Source: Cunninghamella blakesleeana
Lineage: Eukaryota > Mucoromycota > Mucoromycetes > Mucorales > Cunninghamellaceae
Length of the DNA: 64,000 bases
Direction: 5' to 3'
NCBI GenBank assembly: GCA_017871115.1
Contig: JAFCIZ010000004.1
Location: 248,001-312,000, forward strand
The position numbers and the translations under genes are program-made. The notes under the pieces are model-generated. The model was not told where the DNA came from. It saw only the letters and a program-made list of their open reading frames with translations, and did not search any database. Below are positions 59,693 through 64,000 of this stretch, one piece after another. How positions within the stretch are numbered: the stretch's first letter is position 1; each line of letters opens with the position of its first letter.

Positions 59693-62600
59693 TAGGTTGA
59701 TCAATTAACATTATTCTCAGCCGAAGTACGTCGTGTATCATTAGAAGTCGGTGTAGAAGGAAAACTCGGCGGTCAAGCTGTAGTAAAAGATGTTGGTGGT
59801 GCCTGGAAAGATTTAACTGATAATGTTAATACAATGGCTGCTAATCTTACAACTCAAGTGCGTGAAATTGCTGTAGTAACAAAAGCTGTGGCAAAGGGTG
59901 ATCTTAGTAAAAATATCGATGTAGAAGCCCGTGGTGAAATTCTGGATCTTAAAAATACTGTCAATAACATGGTGGCTCAGTTGAATGTCTTTGCAGCAGA
60001 AGTAACTCGTGTATCTAAAGAAGTAGGTACAGAAGGGAAACTAGGAGGGCAAGCCAGGGTTCCTAATGTAGATGGCACATGGAAAGATCTAACAGATAAT
60101 GTAAATACGATGGCAACCAATCTAACAACACAAGTACGTTCTATTGCAGTAGTTACAAAAGCAGTAGCTAAAGGTGATCTATCCAAAAAGATTGAAGTAG
60201 AGTCAGGTGGTGAAATTTTAGAATTAAAGAATATTGTCAATGATATGGTGGATCAACTACGTATTTTTGCATCAGAAGTAACTCGTGTATCTAAAGAAGT
60301 AGGTACAGAAGGAAAACTAGGAGGGCAAGCCAGGGTTCCTAATGTAGATGGCACATGGAAAGATCTAACAGATAATGTCAATACAATGGCAACCAATCTA
60401 ACAACACAAGTACGTGAAATTGCAGTAGTTACAAAAGCAGTAGCCAAAGGTGATCTTAGTAAAAACATTGACGTGGAAGCCCGTGGTGAAATTTTAGATC
60501 TTAAAAACACTGTCAATAACATGGTAGCTCAGTTGAATGTCTTTGCAGCAGAAGTAACACGTGTAGCTAAAGAAGTAGGTACCGATGGTAAATTAGGTGG
60601 TCAAGCTAAAGTAGAAGGTGTAGCAGGTACATGGAACGAGTTGACCGATAATGTGAACCATATGGCTGCCAATCTTACTACCCAAGTACGATCTATTGCT
60701 GCCGTTACAAAAGCTGTTGCTATGGGTGATTTATCAAAAACAATTGATGTTGAAACGCGTGGGGAAATTTTAGATTTAAAAAATACAGTGAATAACATGG
60801 TTGGCCAACTACGTATCTTTGCATCAGAAGTAACTCGTGTATCTAAAGAAGTAGGTACAGAAGGGAAACTAGGCGGTCAGGCTGTTGTACAAGGTGTTGC
60901 TGGTACTTGGTATGAATTAACAGATAATGTCAATATTATGGCAGCAAATCTAACAAATCAAGTACGATCCATAGCAGAAGTAACCAAAGCGGTAGCTTTA
61001 GGTGATTTATCTAAAAAGATTGAAGTAGAATCAGGTGGTGAAATTTTAGAATTAAAAAATATTGTCAATGATATGGTGGATCAACTACGTATTTTTGCAT
61101 CAGAAGTAACCCGTGTCGCCCGCGAAGTAGGTACGGAAGGGAAACTAGGTGGACAGGCTGTTGTACATGGTGTCGCCGGTACATGGCATGAATTAACAAG
61201 TAATGTCAATATTATGGCTGCTAATTTAACAAATCAAGTACGATCTATTGCTGAAGTAACCAAAGCGGTAGCTTTAGGTGATTTATCTAAAAAGATTGAA
61301 GTAGAATCAGGCGGTGAAATCTTGGATTTGAAAAATACAGTGAATAATATGGTAGGCCAATTACGTATCTTTGCATCAGAAGTAACTCGTGTATCTAAAG
61401 AAGTAGGTACAGAAGGGAAACTAGGTGGACAGGCTATGGTAGAAGGTGTTGCCGGTACATGGCTTCACCTTACTGACAATGTAAACATCATGGCTGCTAA
61501 TTTAACAAACCAAGTACGATCTATTGCTGAAGTAACCAAAGCGGTAGCTTTAGGTGATTTATCTAAAAAGATTGAAGTAGAGTCAGGTGGTGAAATTTTA
61601 GAATTAAAGAATATTGTCAATAACATGGTGGATCAACTACGTATTTTTGCATCAGAAGTAACTCGTGTATCTAAAGAAGTAGGTACGGAAGGGAAACTAG
61701 GCGGTCAGGCTGTTGTACAAGGTGTTGCTGGTACATGGAATGAATTAACAGATAATGTGAACATTATGGCTGCTAATTTAACAAACCAAGTCAGATCTAT
61801 TGCAAAAGTGACTAAAGCAGTAGCAAATGGTGATTTATCTAAAAAGATTGAAGTAGAGTCAGGTGGTGAAATTTTAGAATTAAAGAATATTGTCAATAAC
61901 ATGGTGGATCAACTACGTATTTTTGCATCAGAAGTAACTCGTGTATCTAAAGAAGTAGGTACGGAAGGGAAATTAGGCGGTCAAGCAACAGTTCCTAATG
62001 TAGACGGTACCTGGAAAGATCTAACAGACAATGTCAATACAATGGCAACCAATCTAACAACGCAAGTGCGATCGATTGCTGTTGTGACAAAAGCAGTAGC
62101 CAATGGTGATCTTAGTAAAAAAATTATGGTAGATGTACGAGGTGAAATCTCTGATTTGAAAGATACAGTCAATAACATGGTGGATCAACTACGTGTATTT
62201 GCATCTGAAGTTACTCGTGTTGCTCGTGAAGTAGGTACAGAAGGAAAGCTAGGTGGAGAAGCGATTGTTCCTAAAGTCAGCGGCACCTGGAAAGATTTAA
62301 CGGACAGTGTCAATACAATGGCAGCCAACCTAACAACACAAGTACGTGAAATTGCAGTAGTTACAAAAGCAGTAGCCAAAGGTGATCTTAGTAAAAACAT
62401 TGACGTGGAAGCCCGTGGTGAAATTTTAGATCTTAAAAACACTGTCAATAACATGGTAGCTCAGTTGAATGTCTTTGCAGCAGAAGTAACACGTGTAGCT
62501 AAAGAAGTAGGTACCGATGGTAAATTGGGTGGTCAAGCACTTGTTCCTAATGTGGATGGTACATGGATGCATCTAACAGACAATGTCAATCAAATGGCTG

Positions 62601-64000
62601 CTAATTTAACAACACAAGTACGATCTATTGCTGAAGTGACGAAATCTGTGGCCATGGGTGATCTTTCCAAAAATATTGATGTGGAAGCTCGTGGCGAAAT
62701 TTTAGAATTGAAAAATATTGTCAATGATATGGTTTACCAACTACGTATCTTTGCATCAGAAGTAACTCGTGTATCTAAAGAAGTAGGTACAGAAGGGAAA
62801 CTAGGCGGTCAGGCTGTGGTGAAAGGTGTTGCTGGTACATGGCATGAATTAACAAGTAATGTCAATATTATGGCTGCTAATTTAACAAACCAAGTACGAT
62901 CTATTGCTGAAGTAACCAAAGCGGTAGCTTTAGGTGATTTATCTAAAAAGATTGAAGTAGAGTCAGGTGGTGAAATTTTAGAATTAAAGAATATTGTCAA
63001 TAACATGGTGGATCAACTACGTATTTTTGCATCAGAAGTAACTCGTGTATCTAAAGAAGTAGGTACGGAAGGGAAACTAGGCGGTCAGGCTGTTGTACAA
63101 GGTGTTGCTGGTACATGGAATGAATTAACAGACAATGTCAATCAAATGGCTGCTAATCTTACTAACCAAGTACGATCGATTGCTGAAGTGACTAAAGCAG
63201 TAGCAAATGGTGATTTATCTAAAAAGATTCATGTTGAAACAAGAGGTGAAATTCTAGATTTAAAGATTACAGTGAATTCCATGGTGGACCAGCTACGTGT
63301 GTTTGCCTCTGAAGTAACTCGTGTAGCTCGTGAAGTAGGTACAGAAGGAAAACTAGGTGGTCAAGCTACAATCATTGGTGTTGATGGTACGTGGAAAGGA
63401 TTAACGGATAACGTTAATTTAATGGCAAGTAATTTAACAGACCAACTTCGTGCTATTGCGGCGGTGTGTAAAGCGGTTGCTCAAGGTGATTTATCTAAAA
63501 AGATTGAAGTTGAAGTACACGGTGAAATTGCAGAACTTAAAAATACAATTAATACCATGGTGGATCAACTTAGTTCATTTGCTTCTGAAGTAACGCGTGT
63601 TGCACGTGAAGTAGGTACAGAAGGAAAATTAGGTGTACAAGCTCAAGTCATGGATGTAGAAGGTGTATGGCGCGAAATTACAAGTAATGTTAATACAATG
63701 GCTTCTAATTTAACAACACAAGTACGTGCTTTTGCTCAAATCTCAGCCGCTGCTACTGAAAATGATTTCTCACGATTAATTACTGTTGAAGCCAGTGGTG
63801 AAATGGACTCTTTGAAAACAAAAATCAATCAAATGGTAGGCTCCTTACGTGATGCTATTCAAAAGAATCGACAAGCTAGAGAAGCAGCTGAATTAGCTAA
63901 TCGTTCTAAGAGTGAATTTTTAGCAAATATGTCCCATGAAATTCGTACTCCTATGAATGGTATTATTGGTATGACCTCTTTAACTTTGGAAACTGAATTA
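56671..64000 (+). CDS. NIK1: Group III hybrid histidine kinase with a giant HAMP array (3' end cut)
   Basis: Five exons (56671-57466, 57624-58340, 58899-59182, 59312-59578, 59696 to the window end) give 2123 residues, still open. Group III kinases (Nik-1/Os-1, NikA, DhNik1) act above the HOG pathway in osmosensing and are the site of phenylpyrrole and dicarboximide fungicide response (family knowledge). Residues 1-330 are Asn/Ser/Thr-rich, with a predicted coiled coil ([19 protein letters not shown] and an amphipathic helix to about 170). A half HAMP at about 370-411 leads to 18 complete HAMP units (412-2068). A helix ([20 protein letters not shown]) then leads to the H-box [15 protein letters not shown], with the phospho-accepting His2102 at 63935-63937. 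The ATPase and receiver domains must lie beyond the window. Well-known relatives have about six HAMPs. Confidence 0.95.
58061..63835 (+). repeat. 18-unit HAMP domain array
   Basis: Unit 1 is 93 codons (58061 to 58339). Units 2-18 are each exactly 92 codons (276 bases of coding sequence). Unit 2 is joined across the 58341-58898 intron and unit 3 across 59183-59311. Units 4-18 lie uninterrupted, starting at 59696, 59972, 60248, 60524, 60800, 61076, 61352, 61628, 61904, 62180, 62456, 62732, 63008, 63284 and 63560. Each reads roughly [14 protein letters not shown], then [54 protein letters not shown]. The period matches an alternating-HAMP signalling module. Units 1 and 18 are the most diverged. 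Confidence 0.97.

Noticed and set aside
59977..63006. Repeated minus-strand ORFs of 65-89 codons opposite the HAMP array
   Set aside because: They repeat with the same 276-base period and exist only because the sense strand repeats; Ser/Thr/Val-rich composition is the antisense of the HAMP consensus.
59696..63835. Direct-repeat array considered as CRISPR-like or satellite DNA
   Set aside because: The units are coding, exactly 92 codons, with no unique spacers, and each reads as a HAMP domain.
1..64000. tRNA, rRNA, transposon and viral genes
   Set aside because: I looked for B-box-like words, reverse transcriptase, transposase and long terminal repeats and saw none; structured small RNAs could still be missed by eye.

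Overview
This window is AT-rich nuclear DNA from a fungus. Genes carry many short, AT-rich GT-AG introns, promoters are T/C-rich, and the gene set is fungal (Sec39, DASH Spc19-like, a group III HAMP-array hybrid histidine kinase, RAVE Rav1, long-chain alcohol oxidase). Intron density, coding style and long Asn/Gln/Ser/Thr runs suggest an early-diverging lineage such as Mucoromycota. That placement is inference; there is no rRNA marker here. The standard genetic code fits every gene. I see no tRNA, rRNA, transposon or CRISPR array. All exon models below were spliced by eye and checked for reading phase.

Layout, left to right. 1-257: 3' end of an SGF29-like SAGA subunit (+). 963-2036: mitochondrial GTPase MTG1 (+). 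2745-5446: TBC RabGAP (+). 6073-9368: SEC39/NBAS-type Golgi-ER tether (-). 9564-10112: intronless orphan (+). 10446-12662: SWC4/DMAP1 (+). 13024-15233: low-complexity, acidic, coiled-coil protein (+). 16095-18031: glucose-6-phosphate dehydrogenase (-), head-to-head with 18613-29526, a 38-exon RAV1/DMXL homologue (+). 30516-34238: AMP deaminase (+). 34653-36729: two intronless GST-like paralogues in tandem (+). 37066-39983: long-chain alcohol oxidase (+). 40793-42844: Spc19-like coiled-coil protein (+). 43157-44694: casein kinase 1 (+). 44899-45372: SERF-type small protein (+). 45902-47979: fumarase/aspartase-superfamily lyase (+). 48924-51094: ADP-ribosylglycohydrolase family (-). 52575-54496: multi-pass membrane protein resembling the UPF0658 Golgi family (-). 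56671-64000: group III hybrid histidine kinase (+), cut by the window edge just after its H-box.

Most genes are unrelated housekeeping functions (vesicle traffic, chromatin, nucleotide and redox metabolism, V-ATPase assembly), and I see no functional cluster. The standout is the histidine kinase. It carries 18 consecutive HAMP units, 17 of them exactly 276 bp, where well-known group III fungal kinases have about six. The last 15 units lie in one uninterrupted exon and contain perfect DNA-identity blocks of 197 and 263 bp between non-adjacent units, the signature of recent duplication or gene conversion.
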